Positions 1 to 8,918 are shown, numbered from the stretch's first letter. The stretch is 15,589 nucleotides of DNA from Ramicandelaber brevisporus (GCA_025201865.1 MU603148.1:2451-18039); one strand, 5' to 3'. Program-made: numbers and translations. The notes: generated by a model not told the origin, from the letters alone.

Positions 1-933
1 TATCAACTGAGACTGCTCTGCCGTGAAGAGTTGAAGGGACCAGTCACTGCAGCCTGTGCACTCAATGGACTATTGGCGTATGCCTGTGGCAACAAGATGC
101 ATATTCGCTACTTTGAAAAAGACCGAATGCTTATTCCAGTAGCACACAATGACATCAGCGGTCCAGTGTACTCAATGACTGCGATCCGATCATTCCTGTG
201 CTGGGCTGATATGACTGGCGGTGCGACATTTGCTGTATTCCAAGAAGAGCCCGCTCGTTTGACAATACTGAGTATGGATTACAACACAACTGGGCTGTTT
301 GGAACGCGCAATGTTGAGCTGCTGGTTCATGGTGGCGCTCTGGCAATTATGACAAGCGATTTGGATGGAAACTTGTTCCATTTGAAGTATGCACCAGCCA
401 GTCTGGCTTCATTGTCTGGCCAGCGACTGTTGAGACGATCGGAGACTCACGTAGCATCTCCAATCATTACCATGATGCGTGTCAATGTGAACGATTTTAC
501 AGACTTGCAAAGTAATCAGCAATATCAACAGCGACAACAACGATATCAACAGCAACAGCAACATCAACAACAGCAAAGACGTCAGCTCATTCTGTGTGGC
601 ACGGCTAGTGGATCGATCCTGGCAATCGCTCCTATATCTTCGGAATCTGCCAGCCGTCGCTTAGTTCGGTTGTATTCTTCTTTGGTTCCTGCAATTCCAC
701 ACACTGCCGCATTGAATCCTCGCGCCTTCAGACTTGTTCAGCCGCTCAGTTTAAGAATGAGACGAAATGCAGCCACAAAGGGATTGGTGGATGGCGACAT
801 GATTGCACAGTTTACGGAAGCAATGAAGGTTAGCCAGCAGCATAAAATGATTAACAGAGTGATTGGATCGACAAGTGCCATGAATATTTATAGCGACTTG
901 ACGGACATTACAGCAATGCTAAACATCCTTTAA
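1..933 (+). CDS. CFT1: CFT1/CPSF160 3' end (cleavage and polyadenylation specificity factor large subunit), partial
   Basis: The reading frame is open from base 1 to the TAA at 931-933 (310 residues), so the true start lies outside the window; this is roughly the last fifth of a protein usually about 1,400 residues long. CPSF160 is the beta-propeller scaffold of the nuclear pre-mRNA 3'-end cleavage and polyadenylation factor. Matches I recognise to the CPSF160 C-terminus are the KGPVTA block near residues 12-17, the QEEPARLTILSMD strand, FLVSD-like 'MTSDLDGNLF', the RLLRRSETHV segment, the PHTAALNPRAFR segment, and the C-terminal VDGDMI helix followed by the 'IGST' motif. A Gln-rich CAG/CAA stretch at 517-585 sits in a loop that is variable between homologues. 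No intron is needed in this part. It is convergent with the minus-strand gene ending at 1230. Paralogous propellers (DDB1, RSE1/SF3B3) are less likely because the NPRAFR and RLLRR blocks are CPSF160-like. Confidence 0.92.
   Translation, partial: YQLRLLCREELKGPVTAACALNGLLAYACGNKMHIRYFEKDRMLIPVAHNDISGPVYSMTAIRSFLCWADMTGGATFAVFQEEPARLTILSMDYNTTGLFGTRNVELLVHGGALAIMTSDLDGNLFHLKYAPASLASLSGQRLLRRSETHVASPIITMMRVNVNDFTDLQSNQQYQQRQQRYQQQQQHQQQQRRQLILCGTASGSILAIAPISSESASRRLVRLYSSLVPAIPHTAALNPRAFRLVQPLSLRMRRNAATKGLVDGDMIAQFTEAMKVSQQHKMINRVIGSTSAMNIYSDLTDITAMLNIL
517..585 (+). repeat. CAG/CAA glutamine-rich tract inside CFT1
   Basis: Mixed CAA and CAG codons give a Gln-rich run broken by Tyr, Arg and His. 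It falls between two conserved beta-strands of the propeller, where other CPSF160 proteins carry a loop of variable sequence, so it is probably tolerated. A purer Gln tract of the same kind is found in the COQ11 gene of this window. Confidence 0.8.
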
Positions 934-988
934 AAACAAACACATTAATTAGTTTAATTTACACTTGAATAGCAGTAATTTATTGAAA

Positions 989-994
989 AATAAA
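989..994 (+). terminator. Likely poly(A) signal of CFT1
   Basis: An AATAAA hexamer lies 55 bases after the CFT1 stop codon in A/T-rich DNA. A TTTATT (AATAAA on the other strand) at 979-984 lies beside it and could serve the convergent minus-strand gene, although it is about 245 bases beyond that stop. Assignment rests on the motif and position only. Confidence 0.5.
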
Positions 995-1229
995 AGTAAA
1001 AATTATGAATTAAAATGAAAGTAAAAGTAAAAGAAGAAAGCGGTTAGAAAAGCAAGTGGTACTGAGAGAGTCTATGCAAATACAATGTTTGTTTACGGGG
1101 GAAGTGAGAAAGGGTACTGCGCCATAGATGAAGATCAATCGAGTGCTAATAGAAATATAAAGAATGATATATATCAGCGAGAAGAAAATAGAAGTGGGGA
1201 CAAGACGTCTCAGTAAGTGGGAGTAGAGG

Positions 1230-2213
1230 TTAGACGAAGAAGCTACCAGACGTGCCACTACCACCACTGCCACCACTACCGCCACTGCCACTGCCACTGC
1301 CACGCCCACCTCCGTAAGTGCTACCGCCGTGAGTGCCATGATAGCTGCTGCCAGTAAAATTGCCACTGCTACCTGTATAATTGCCACCGTAGTTGGTCGT
1401 GCCGCTGCCGTAGGTACGACTACTGGCGGCAGTGGTTCCAGAGCCAGCATATGTGGCATACGTGCTACTAGGCGCCGTGTATGTTCCACCGGTGGAGGGA
1501 TAGGCGCCACCTGTAGTGCCATGTGCAGATGTTCTACCAGTGGTGCCATGTGTATAGATTCCTCCACCAGTGGTGCCATGCGTGTAGGTTCCTCCACCAG
1601 TGGTACCATGAGTGTACGTTCCTCCAGTGGTGCCATGAGTGTACGTTCCACCGGTAGTTCCATGAGTGTATGTTCCACCAGTAGTTCCGTGCGTGTATGT
1701 TCCACCAGTACCGTGAGAAGCAAAAGCACTGCCAGTTGTTCCGTAAGCGTCGTAAGTGCCGGCTGTAGCTCCACGAGTATAGCTGCTGCCTGTACCATGT
1801 GTCGCAAAATTCCCAGTGGTTCCGTGGGTGTAGCTGCCACCTCCCGCATGACCTCCTCCACCTGCCGCTGCTGCCGCTGCCGCTGCTGTTGTTGTCGTTG
1901 TGGTGGCAGCTGTTGTTCTCGGAAAATGTGACCTCGTAGGTGATTCTCTATCTGCGCCGAGTGGGTTCTCATCCGTTAGAAGAGCCTCGCCTCTAGCTGT
2001 TCTGCCATATCCTTGGTAGAATGTATCCCGGCTAGAAACCACTTGCTCGTGAGCCCAGCGTACAACTGGATCATCTGTTGGCAATGTGACGGAACCGGGT
2101 ACAGGGGGAGGACCACCGAATCTGGGATTGTTGCTACCGCCGTAGTAGCTCTGGTTGCCATTATAACCAGATTCGTACTGGCCGTAGTCGTATGGATTTC
2201 TAGTGAAAGTCAT
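1230..2213 (-). CDS. Gly/Thr/Tyr/Ser-rich low-complexity protein with tandem GGTYTHGTT repeats, function unknown
   Basis: A 327-residue protein that I do not recognise. The start is taken at ATG 2213 (A at -3); the frame runs 11 codons further upstream, but only to a TTG. Residues 1-40 are Tyr/Gly/Asn/Gln-rich with YGQY and SYYGG patterns, similar in style to prion-like domains. Residues about 41-99 are the only ordinary-complexity part (PTDDPVVRWAHEQV, then DTFYQGYGRTARGEALLTDENPLG) and may be a small conserved domain. Next come Thr, Ala (8) and Gly runs, then the nine-residue repeat region, and a Ser/Thr/Gly/Tyr tail ending in SG repeats. No signal peptide, membrane segment or catalytic motif is visible. 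Other frames over the repeat stay open only because 27 and 30 are multiples of three. It is convergent with CFT1 (296 bases between stops). Structural, condensate-forming or surface roles are all possible; none is shown. Confidence 0.75.
   Translation of the reverse strand: MTFTRNPYDYGQYESGYNGNQSYYGGSNNPRFGGPPPVPGSVTLPTDDPVVRWAHEQVVSSRDTFYQGYGRTARGEALLTDENPLGADRESPTRSHFPRTTAATTTTTTAAAAAAAAGGGGHAGGGSYTHGTTGNFATHGTGSSYTRGATAGTYDAYGTTGSAFASHGTGGTYTHGTTGGTYTHGTTGGTYTHGTTGGTYTHGTTGGGTYTHGTTGGGIYTHGTTGRTSAHGTTGGAYPSTGGTYTAPSSTYATYAGSGTTAASSRTYGSGTTNYGGNYTGSSGNFTGSSYHGTHGGSTYGGGRGSGSGSGGSGGSGGSGTSGSFFV
1516..1710 (-). repeat. 27/30-bp coding minisatellite
   Basis: Seven head-to-tail units begin at 1516, 1543, 1573, 1603, 1630, 1657 and 1684. 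Five are 27 bases long and two (1543 and 1573) are 30, each carrying one extra Gly codon. On the minus strand each unit encodes a variant of GGTYTHGTT. More degenerate copies continue to about 1850. Indels are whole codons, so the frame is kept, which suggests selection for the protein product. Confidence 0.9.
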
Positions 2214-2652
2214 TGTCGTGTGAACAAATTGCAGGTGTAGTGCCAAAGTGGGTGGTTATTGTGATAGTGAAAGAGTAAGAAGACAATGTGAAGCGTGGAA
2301 GCAATCAGAGACTTTTGTGGCAAACCCTCCTCAGCACGCACTTTGAAAGATACAATGGTATATATACAATAACTGGAGAAGGGATAGAGTGAGCTGGTGA
2401 TCGAAAGAATGAGAGCTGCAAGAGGAGAAAGAAAAAAGAGAGAAAGAAAGCGAGGCGAAAAGGCTGTTGCTAAACGAGAGGAATGCTCAGAAAGCAAGCA
2501 AAAAGGGAGCCGATCAAATTGTTCAGAGCAGTCTTCTTCTAAATGCAAGACTGCCTGCGTGTGCGTGTGATTTCTTTTGTGTAAGTAAATGCACAGGAAT
2601 GAAAAAAGAAATCACCCAAAAAGCCAATAAAAATGTATGTGAGCTACTGCTT

Positions 2653-2673
2653 GGGTGAGGGGGAGGGAGAGGG
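2653..2673 (+). other. Potential G-quadruplex motif
   Basis: Four G-runs of 3, 5, 3 and 3 bases are separated by loops of 3, 1 and 3 bases, which meets the usual G3+N1-7 rule. It lies about 440 bases upstream of the minus-strand gene's ATG, on that gene's template strand. Folding in the cell is not shown. Confidence 0.5.
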
Positions 2674-3251
2674 AAAGGATATAAGCTGGGAAGGCTTGTT
2701 CACACAAAGAAACGTGGTTGGGGACTTGAGGAGTGATAGAAAGAGGCGGAGATGGGGAACGGTGGATGGGGGGGGGGGCTGAATTAATTTCGCGTCTGAA
2801 AGAACTCACTTCTAAAAGAGACCAAAGAGAGCGAATGTTACACAGCTGCAGCAAAGGTGGGTAATTGATGAATGCGGTGACGATGTGTGAAAAACGTGAA
2901 TAGATCGAGACTGTGAGTGGAGGATGCACAGACGAATGGAGTATGAGAAGGAGCGGAAGATGGTAGCCACGTGTCTTTATAGAAGAGGTGAGGGAATAAT
3001 GTTGTACAAAGAGTAGTACAACAAGACAAGAAAGCCAAGTAAACAATAACTATAAAGACTGTGAAAAGGAGAATCTATGGTAAAAGGAAAAAAGCGGAGA
3101 GTGTAAAAGAGCAAGTTAGAATGTGACAGTCGTTGACTGGATGATTGATTGAATATGTTAGTGTGAGAGAGAGAAAGGGAGAGAGATAGTTGTGCCGTCG
3201 TTCTTACTCAATATAATTGATTGATTGAATCAACTGGATGATGTAAGCACC

Positions 3252-3291
3252 CGCACGCACACACACAAGCACACACACACACACACACACA
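3252..3291. repeat. CA dinucleotide microsatellite
   Basis: A short CGCA/CA run is interrupted by AAG and followed by an uninterrupted CA tract at about 3269-3291. It lies in the gene-free interval. No function is evident. Confidence 0.85.
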
Positions 3292-4300
3292 ATAACCAAT
3301 ATTGTAAAAGATAAAAAAGGTGTGGAGTGTGGTGCCAGTGTACAACGGCGAAATAAAGTAAAAAGAAAAAGGTGGATGAGTGGAGAGAGTTACGAAAAAA
3401 AAATAAACAAGGTTGTGGGGCAACACTAAAGTGTATAATCTTGACGACAGAGACACAACCAACAGAGTAATCAGAAAAAGAAATAATAAAAGAAGTAAAA
3501 AAAACAAAAGGTGGTGCCAGATATATTGTTGATTGCGGTGGGTAGGTAAGTGTGTTGCCGTTATATAAAATGGCGAGCTGTAAAGTCGATGTGACGTGTG
3601 AACGAGTTGCTCAACAAAAGAACGACCGTTGTGATAGTAAAGCTGGTAAACGAAAAAGAAAAAGTAAGGCTGTGGTGAATTACGCACACACAAAACAGGC
3701 GCAGAGTTGGGAGAGGTGGAAGGTGAGCGTGAACGATAAAGATGAAGATGAAGATGAAGGCAAGGACTGGGAAGAACGAAGAGGACCGAAGAAGGAGGAA
3801 GAATTAAGATGTGGTGAGAGGGTATTTATATCTTTAACTAGGGAGCTTTTCAGTGCGGGAACTGGGAACGATGTGAGCAGGAGGGAAACAAGAAAAGAAA
3901 AAACAAAAGGGATCACAGAACACTCGTGCACAGAGGCAAGAATAAAAAAAGCCAAGCACAAAGTTGTTCCCAGAGTAGAAGGATGTGGGTTGTGCACATC
4001 CACTACGCTCCCGAACAAAAACAAAAATATGAAAACAAGAAAAACAAGAAAAGCAAGAATAAGAAAAACAAAAAATAAGTGAATCGCGTGGAAGATGACC
4101 GCAGTGCGAAGGATGTAAAGGATTGGATGAGTTTTGGTGAATGGGGACAGCGAAGAAGTTGGGAGGGATGTAGCAATCTGCACGCGCCGGCACTAATTTA
4201 CAGGGAATAAAACAAATGCGAAGTGCCCGAAACAGACGTAGAGTGTGGTTGCTTGAATTAATGTGCTCTTCTCCTCTCCCCACACTGTATAATGAGTATC

Positions 4301-5730
4301 CTTAGTGCACTGGATGGGTGGAGCGTCTTTTCAGTGTGGAAATTCAATGTCGTACACAATCAAACTGATTCTACTCCCTCTAAACGCCAGAATCGGGGTG
4401 TTGGTGCAGCAGAACACGTATTTTTTGGGCTCTTTCGACCAAAAGAAGAACCTTAGTACTTGATGTCAGAAGAGTGTACAATGCGGCTGTGACTGTGTAC
4501 AATTCTCAAATTGGGGGAAAGGAGGGAATAAAGTGTGCACAATCCAGAGGAAATGCACAGATGGATGGGAGGTGAGCACGAGGTGTGGTCAAATGGGGGG
4601 GAAGTAACCTGTGTGGATACTGAAAAGATTGTAAAAAGAGGAATGACCCTTAAGGAACGGGATTTGACAAGCTACAAAAAAATCAAACGAGAGGATTGAG
4701 TAATTAACTGAGTGTTATTGGGCTACAGAATTGGATAGGGAGAAGGGATGGAATAGATGTGTGTTGTTGTTAGGGTAAGAAGAATTAATCTATCGATTGG
4801 GTGACTTAGTAGAATGCACGTATGTCTATCGTGGTGTAGATTCAGTGTAATGGGGGTACAAAGGAACAATGCTAAGGAAGAGGAAGGAAAAAGGGGGTTA
4901 CACTGGAAAACAAATAAGGATACTGAATGCAGTTAGTGCACACGATGATAATCAACTCGTTTGTCAGCTGTGGTGGATTCGCTACGGAATACAGTGTCTT
5001 AGAGAGAATAATGTGAACAGACGTGAGTGAGAGACACCCGTTATTACGAGAGAGTTCGTGAGCTATAGAATGAAACAGAGAAAAATGAGAGAGAAGAATG
5101 AGATAGAGAGAAAGAAGGAGAAAAGTATGAAGATAGGAACAGAACAATTATGCCGTCGATATGTAAGCCTTCCACATTGGGTAAATCGCTTGTTTATCAG
5201 AAGAAGAAAAAGAAGAAAAGCAGCTCAAGGTTCGATCCATTAACATGCAGGCGTGCCAGGTTGTGTGGATTAGAAATAAGGTGGGTTGACCAAAAGTGGC
5301 ACGTACACTTTCAACAGGTGGCGGACGTAACACTCAGAGCCTCGATGCGCGCGTGTGTGTGTGTGCGCACTGGTGGTGTGCATTCCGGAGAAAGTCAATA
5401 CGGAGAGTGCTAGAGAGAGGTAGAGGGATTGCTGTGATATTCGGAGCGACTGGTACCTCCTACGGCTTGGGGGCGAGGAGGAAGGTGGATTTCACACCAC
5501 GTCGTTGTGCGGTAATGGTGGTTGCGAGAGTGTCTGGCTGTGGACACAAGAGAGGAACACCCACGCAGTGTACGCTCAGGAACAATATCGGGCAGCGGCG
5601 GCGACAGTGTGGCAGCGGCAGTGATTGTTACTTTTCAGCGTACACAACGGGCAACCCTGGTTTGCTGTCAGTACCAAAAGAAGAAGAAAAAGAAAAAGAA
5701 AATATATACATGGTGCAACGTAAGTGCGAT
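4301..5730. other. Gene-free interval, moderately purine-biased
   Basis: I see no coding region. Bias toward A and G on the + strand persists (GAGAGAAAG-type runs at 5080-5130) but is weaker than in 2214-4300. The interval contains a paired GTGTACAAT direct repeat (4474-4482 and 4495-4503) and the alternating purine-pyrimidine tract near 5350. A GGTTCGATCC string near 5229 resembles a tRNA T-arm but has no matching tRNA fold around it. Confidence 0.5.
5345..5370. repeat. 26-base alternating purine-pyrimidine (GC/GT) tract, potential Z-DNA
   Basis: Every step from 5345 to 5370 alternates purine and pyrimidine, with GC steps flanking a GT run. This is the classical composition for Z-DNA formation under negative supercoiling. 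It lies in the gene-free interval. Function is inference only. Confidence 0.6.
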
Positions 5731-6940
5731 ACTGGCAACATTGAATAACCACGTTGCGGCAACATTTGTCTCCCAACAAAACTTAGAATTTTGCTTATTT
5801 TTTTGTTGATATGAGCTACCAAAAAGTGCTCTCATACTTACGTCTGTATGCTTTCTTATCAAGTGTGAAACACTGCCAACACTTGCCACCATCGTATTGA
5901 ATGTTACGTATGCAATTAACTTTTGCGGCAACAACAAAAAAATAATTTAACTTTTTTCTTTCGATTAACGCTCAAGGCGACACTGGTATGCACGCTTGGT
6001 GCACCTACTATAGAAAAAAACTACAATTTAATTGCTTCAAAGTTTACTGGTTAGCAGCGCTGACTGGCAACAACTGATGTGGCACGCTAATGACTTACTC
6101 GATTGGTATTGTCAATAGTAACGACACACAGGAAATTCTATGTTAGAAAAGCGTACCTCAGAAAGAAGGAGAGAGAGAGAACATTACTGATATATTGCGC
6201 TATGGTGGCATGGAAAGGCTGGTTAAATGGAACATCTCATTCTGTTTTGACAGACCCACATGGATGCTCACTTGGCATGTCTGTCGAATGAAAAAAAACA
6301 GAACTGGATGGTCAGTCTCGATTTTAATCAACACATTTGCAAATGACATCATTCAAGCGAATCGCCTAAATTTGTGATATGCTGCCATGACCAGCACTTA
6401 CTACTGACATTCATAGCCATTTTAAATATTGAGGATTATTCAAAAGACAGTCAATTAAACAGAATTTCAAGCAGGATACTTGTGCTGTTGTTTCGATAGT
6501 AGATGTGAGAGTTCCAGCCTAGACTGTGAAGTCGGCCCGTGCGCCTCACGGGTAAACAGTTTGCAGTAGGTGGCACGAGGAGCCGACGCACCATTGTTGG
6601 CCACCTCAAAAAATAGGTTCCCTGGCGTCCCATCGGAGTTTTCATTGTTTTACGTCTGTGACACTTCAGCCATTCTCGGAGGATTTTATCCAGGTCCCAT
6701 CACCAGAAAAGCTAACGAAATCCCCCTCCTTCTTCAAGCAAAACGAACATGCTTACGAAAGAACATAATGCTGTTTACAAGGAACAGCATGGTGGCTCTT
6801 GGCAGACTGAGAGAGAGAGAGATACAAGCTCGCCAGAACCTTTACACCGCTCAGGCCGACTGCAATCCTGTGACGGAAATGAGCTACTCAGACCGATGCA
6901 GCGTGGCATCGTAAAGTCATACAGATGTGCCGAGAGATAC
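5731..6940. other. Gene-free interval upstream of the P450 pair, with GGCAACA motif cluster
   Basis: The strand bias of the preceding kilobases fades here. Short open frames (such as 6570-6914) begin at non-ATG codons, have no recognisable domain, and overlap one another in different frames, so I do not call them. Four copies of GGCAACA lie at 5734, 5758, 5927 and 6066. A 7-bp inverted repeat (GACAGAC/GTCTGTC) lies near 6250-6288. The right end is the distal promoter of the first P450. Confidence 0.45.
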
Positions 6941-7016
6941 AACACGAAATCTACATCGGCGAAACCTTTTCGCCTTTTCGCGTCAAGATCCGGGAGCGGC
7001 ACAACTGTTTTTTTTT
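6941..7016 (+). promoter_or_regulatory. Conserved promoter block upstream of first P450
   Basis: This stretch aligns with 9422-9498 upstream of the second P450. Shared parts in order are ACACGAA, CGG(C/T)GAAA, a TTTT then GCC run, CGCG(C)TCAAG, and GGCACAAC(T/A)G followed by 8-10 T residues (6998-7016 here). The block starts its GGCACAAC core 212 bases before the chosen ATG. A tandem duplication that included the promoter, with retained binding sites, is the simplest explanation. Confidence 0.65.
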
Positions 7017-7209
7017 CAACCACATACATCACATTTGATACATAAAGCTTCCAATGCCACCATCGACAGCATCCATCCATCTGCTTTGTCTTTTGTTTCT
7101 ACAACCAAAGCAACTCTCCAATCCCCTCTCTCACAACTCCATCCTCCCTCTCGGTTCTCATACAAAAACTACATTTCATACACTCTCTTTTTTTTACATT
7201 TCCATTAGC
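7017..7209 (+). promoter_or_regulatory. Pyrimidine-rich leader of first P450
   Basis: The stretch between the T-run and the ATG is C/T-rich (CTCTCC, CCCTCTCTC, CTCTTTTTTTT), the same style as the leader before the second P450. An in-frame ATG at 7054 could extend the protein by 52 residues without a stop, but it has C at -3 and no counterpart in the paralogue, so I treat it as untranslated. Confidence 0.5.
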
Positions 7210-8841
7210 ATGTCGACTGTCGCCGTTGCTCATAGCGCCACGGCGTCTGCACTCGCCGCAATGCTAGCCGCCAAAAGTGCGCTGGTATCCAACCCACTCG
7301 GCCTGTTTATGACCATTCTCTGCGGTTTCTTCCTTTGGATCCAGTACATCCTGACCCCGCCCAAGCACCTCGCCAGCATTCCTGCCCTGCCACTCTGGAA
7401 GTTTGTGTGGGCACAGGTCCGCAGCTACACATTTGACGAGCAGCTGGTCTTCTTTGCTCCAAACATCGGCAAGAGTACCATGTTCCGTATGTTCGTTATT
7501 GGCCGCTGGGCCGTTATGGTTTGCACACCCCAGCTCGCTCAAAAGCTGCTGGCAAATCACAAGTCGGTAAACAAGGAGGAGCTGTTTCGCAAGTTTCCGC
7601 ACATGGTGTTTTCGCATATCCTGGGCAAGAATATCGTGACGCTGGCTACCGGTGACGAATGGCGCGCGCATCGGCAGCTTGCGAATCCGCCGTTCAAGCG
7701 CTCGTTTGACCTCACTATTTTTGGTAACTCAGCGCTCGAGCTCTTTACGATTATTGAGCGCGATCAGGCGGCGTCTCCGGATGGTACCAAGATAGCAATC
7801 CCGATGAACAGTTACATGCAGCAACTAACGATGGATATGCTCGGCAAGGCACTGTTTGGCTACGACTTCCAGGCGCTCACAAAACCAGGCGGTGAGATGG
7901 TGGCTCGCTACAACTCTGTGATGCGTCAGTTCTTCAATCAGCTGTACTTTATCTTCCCGTGGCTGGAGCACATAATCAAGCGCAGAAAATTGCGCCAGGA
8001 TGCTGACAAGTTCATGGATGGCATCATGGAAGTAGTAACCAAGAAGCGAGCCGAGCTGGACGAGCTACGTCGCCAGGGCAAGTTCGACGAAGCAGAGACC
8101 CGAATGGACTTGATCCAGCATCTGATTCTTGGTACTGAGGACAAGGTTGATGCACAAGGCACCATTATCGAGAAGGCGGTTATGGACATGAAGACTTTGC
8201 GCCGTTCGTTTTTTATCTACACACTTGCTGGTCATGACACCACGAGCAACGCGTTGTCCTCAGCTCTGTTCCTGATTGCCAAGAACCCACATGTGCAGGA
8301 CAAGCTGCGTGCGGAAATCGAGGCTGTGCTTGGTGGCACAGATCTGGATACGATCCCAACTCATGAAGACCTGAAGCAGATGCCGTACTTGTTTGCTGTC
8401 ATCAAGGAGGTCACGCGCCTGTATCCACCGATCCCGCAGATTGGCAACCGTGTGTTGACCGAAGATATGGAATTAGTACCTGGTCTTGTTCTTCCAAAGG
8501 GCACACATGTTGGCGTTAGCATCCGCATGATCCACAGATCGACGGAGGTTTGGGGTCCAGATGCACTGGAATTCAAGCCAGAGCGGTTCTTGGACGATGA
8601 TGGCACAACCTCGTCCAAGCTGGTGGCGTCGTCGTGGATTCCATTTGGCGGAGGAGTGCGCCAGTGCCTTGGAATGGGAATGTCGCTGCTGGAACAGAAG
8701 GTGGTCCTGTCAATGATGCTGCGCCGCTACAAGCTGCACCTTCCATCTCCAGATACTAAGCCAAAGGTCAATGTCCGTGGCATCCTTGTCATCTCCAACG
8801 CCGACATCGTCTTCGAGCCTCGTTTCTCTGCAAAGGCTTAA
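7210..8841 (+). CDS. Cytochrome P450 monooxygenase, tandem copy 1
   Basis: A 543-residue haem-thiolate monooxygenase of the ER-membrane type, expected to take electrons from NADPH-P450 reductase and hydroxylate a small lipophilic substrate; the substrate is unknown. An N-terminal membrane anchor (about residues 30-48) is followed by a Pro-rich hinge (TPPKH, IPALP). Helix C has W151 and R155 (WRAHR). The I-helix oxygen-activation motif AGHDTT is at 340-345, ExxR is E400-R403, PERF is 457-460, and the haem loop FGGGVRQCLG is 479-488 with Cys486 as ligand. All essential motifs are intact. The start at ATG 7210 is chosen because the paralogue begins at the equivalent residue (MSxx then AHxAT). 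There are no introns. The family resembles CYP4/CYP102-like fungal P450s, but I cannot assign a CYP number. Codon choice is more G/C-ending than in the zinc-finger gene of this window. Confidence 0.97.
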   Translation: MSTVAVAHSATASALAAMLAAKSALVSNPLGLFMTILCGFFLWIQYILTPPKHLASIPALPLWKFVWAQVRSYTFDEQLVFFAPNIGKSTMFRMFVIGRWAVMVCTPQLAQKLLANHKSVNKEELFRKFPHMVFSHILGKNIVTLATGDEWRAHRQLANPPFKRSFDLTIFGNSALELFTIIERDQAASPDGTKIAIPMNSYMQQLTMDMLGKALFGYDFQALTKPGGEMVARYNSVMRQFFNQLYFIFPWLEHIIKRRKLRQDADKFMDGIMEVVTKKRAELDELRRQGKFDEAETRMDLIQHLILGTEDKVDAQGTIIEKAVMDMKTLRRSFFIYTLAGHDTTSNALSSALFLIAKNPHVQDKLRAEIEAVLGGTDLDTIPTHEDLKQMPYLFAVIKEVTRLYPPIPQIGNRVLTEDMELVPGLVLPKGTHVGVSIRMIHRSTEVWGPDALEFKPERFLDDDGTTSSKLVASSWIPFGGGVRQCLGMGMSLLEQKVVLSMMLRRYKLHLPSPDTKPKVNVRGILVISNADIVFEPRFSAKA

Positions 8842-8845
8842 CTGA

Positions 8846-8865
8846 ATTCCATTCCATTCCATTCC
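8846..8865 (+). repeat. (ATTCC)4 pentamer repeat
   Basis: Four perfect ATTCC units start four bases after the stop of the first P450. The second P450 lacks them at the equivalent site, so they arose or were lost after the duplication. Confidence 0.85.
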
Positions 8866-8903
8866 GTTCGTGATCGCAAAGTATAGATTAACTACGTTTT
8901 TAT

Positions 8904-8918
8904 TTAAAACCTCACTGT
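8904..8918 (+). promoter_or_regulatory. 3'-flank element shared by both P450 genes (copy 1)
   Basis: TTAAAACCTCACTGT lies 63 bases after the stop of copy 1; 14 of 15 bases match 11493-11507 after copy 2. It may be a 3' UTR stability or processing element. Confidence 0.5.

Larger units (their letters stand above)
2214..4300. other. Gene-free, strongly purine-rich (+ strand) interval
   Basis: No reading frame here has domain-like content. The + strand is dominated by A and G; for example, 2401-2460 is about 87% purine by count. Open frames are by-products: hydrophobic Phe/Leu/Ser/His-rich on the minus strand and Lys/Glu/Arg-rich on the plus strand (such as 3570-4082). Read in the direction of the minus-strand gene at 2213 this is a long pyrimidine-rich upstream region, so it may hold that gene's promoter and 5' leader. 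It contains an 11-G run at 2768-2778, a G-quadruplex motif, a CA tract near 3269-3291, and a GATGAA triplet repeat near 3739-3760. Confidence 0.6.

Noticed and set aside
1010-1972. Long alternative minus-strand frame over the minisatellite, and a plus-strand one at 1329-1931
   Set aside because: The repeat period is a multiple of three, so all frames stay open; the frame ending at 1230 has the sensible repeats, a good ATG and ordinary-complexity N-terminal sequence.
3208-3693. Minus-strand 161-residue hydrophobic open frame
   Set aside because: The Phe/Leu/Tyr/Cys-Val runs arise from T-rich and CA/TG simple sequence on that strand; no family signature.
3570-4082. 170-residue plus-strand open frame rich in Lys, Arg and Glu
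   Set aside because: It begins at an ATG but lies wholly in A/G-rich DNA, has no domain and ends in a simple Lys/Thr/Arg string; the composition explains the frame.
4474-4503. Paired GTGTACAAT direct repeats, with similar TGTACAA strings near 3003 and 3339
   Set aside because: Short, self-complementary-core strings, scattered; not enough to claim a binding site.
5229-5238. GGTTCGATCC, similar to a tRNA T-arm/B box
   Set aside because: One base short of the usual box, and no acceptor, D-arm or anticodon stem can be paired in the upstream sequence.
6250-6288. GACAGAC/GTCTGTC inverted repeat as a terminal inverted repeat or operator
   Set aside because: Only 7 bases pair around a long loop, with no target-site duplication or transposase nearby.
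6570-6914. Open frame of 114 codons upstream of the first P450
   Set aside because: It begins at GTG, overlaps other frames, and shows no recognisable domain or codon pattern.
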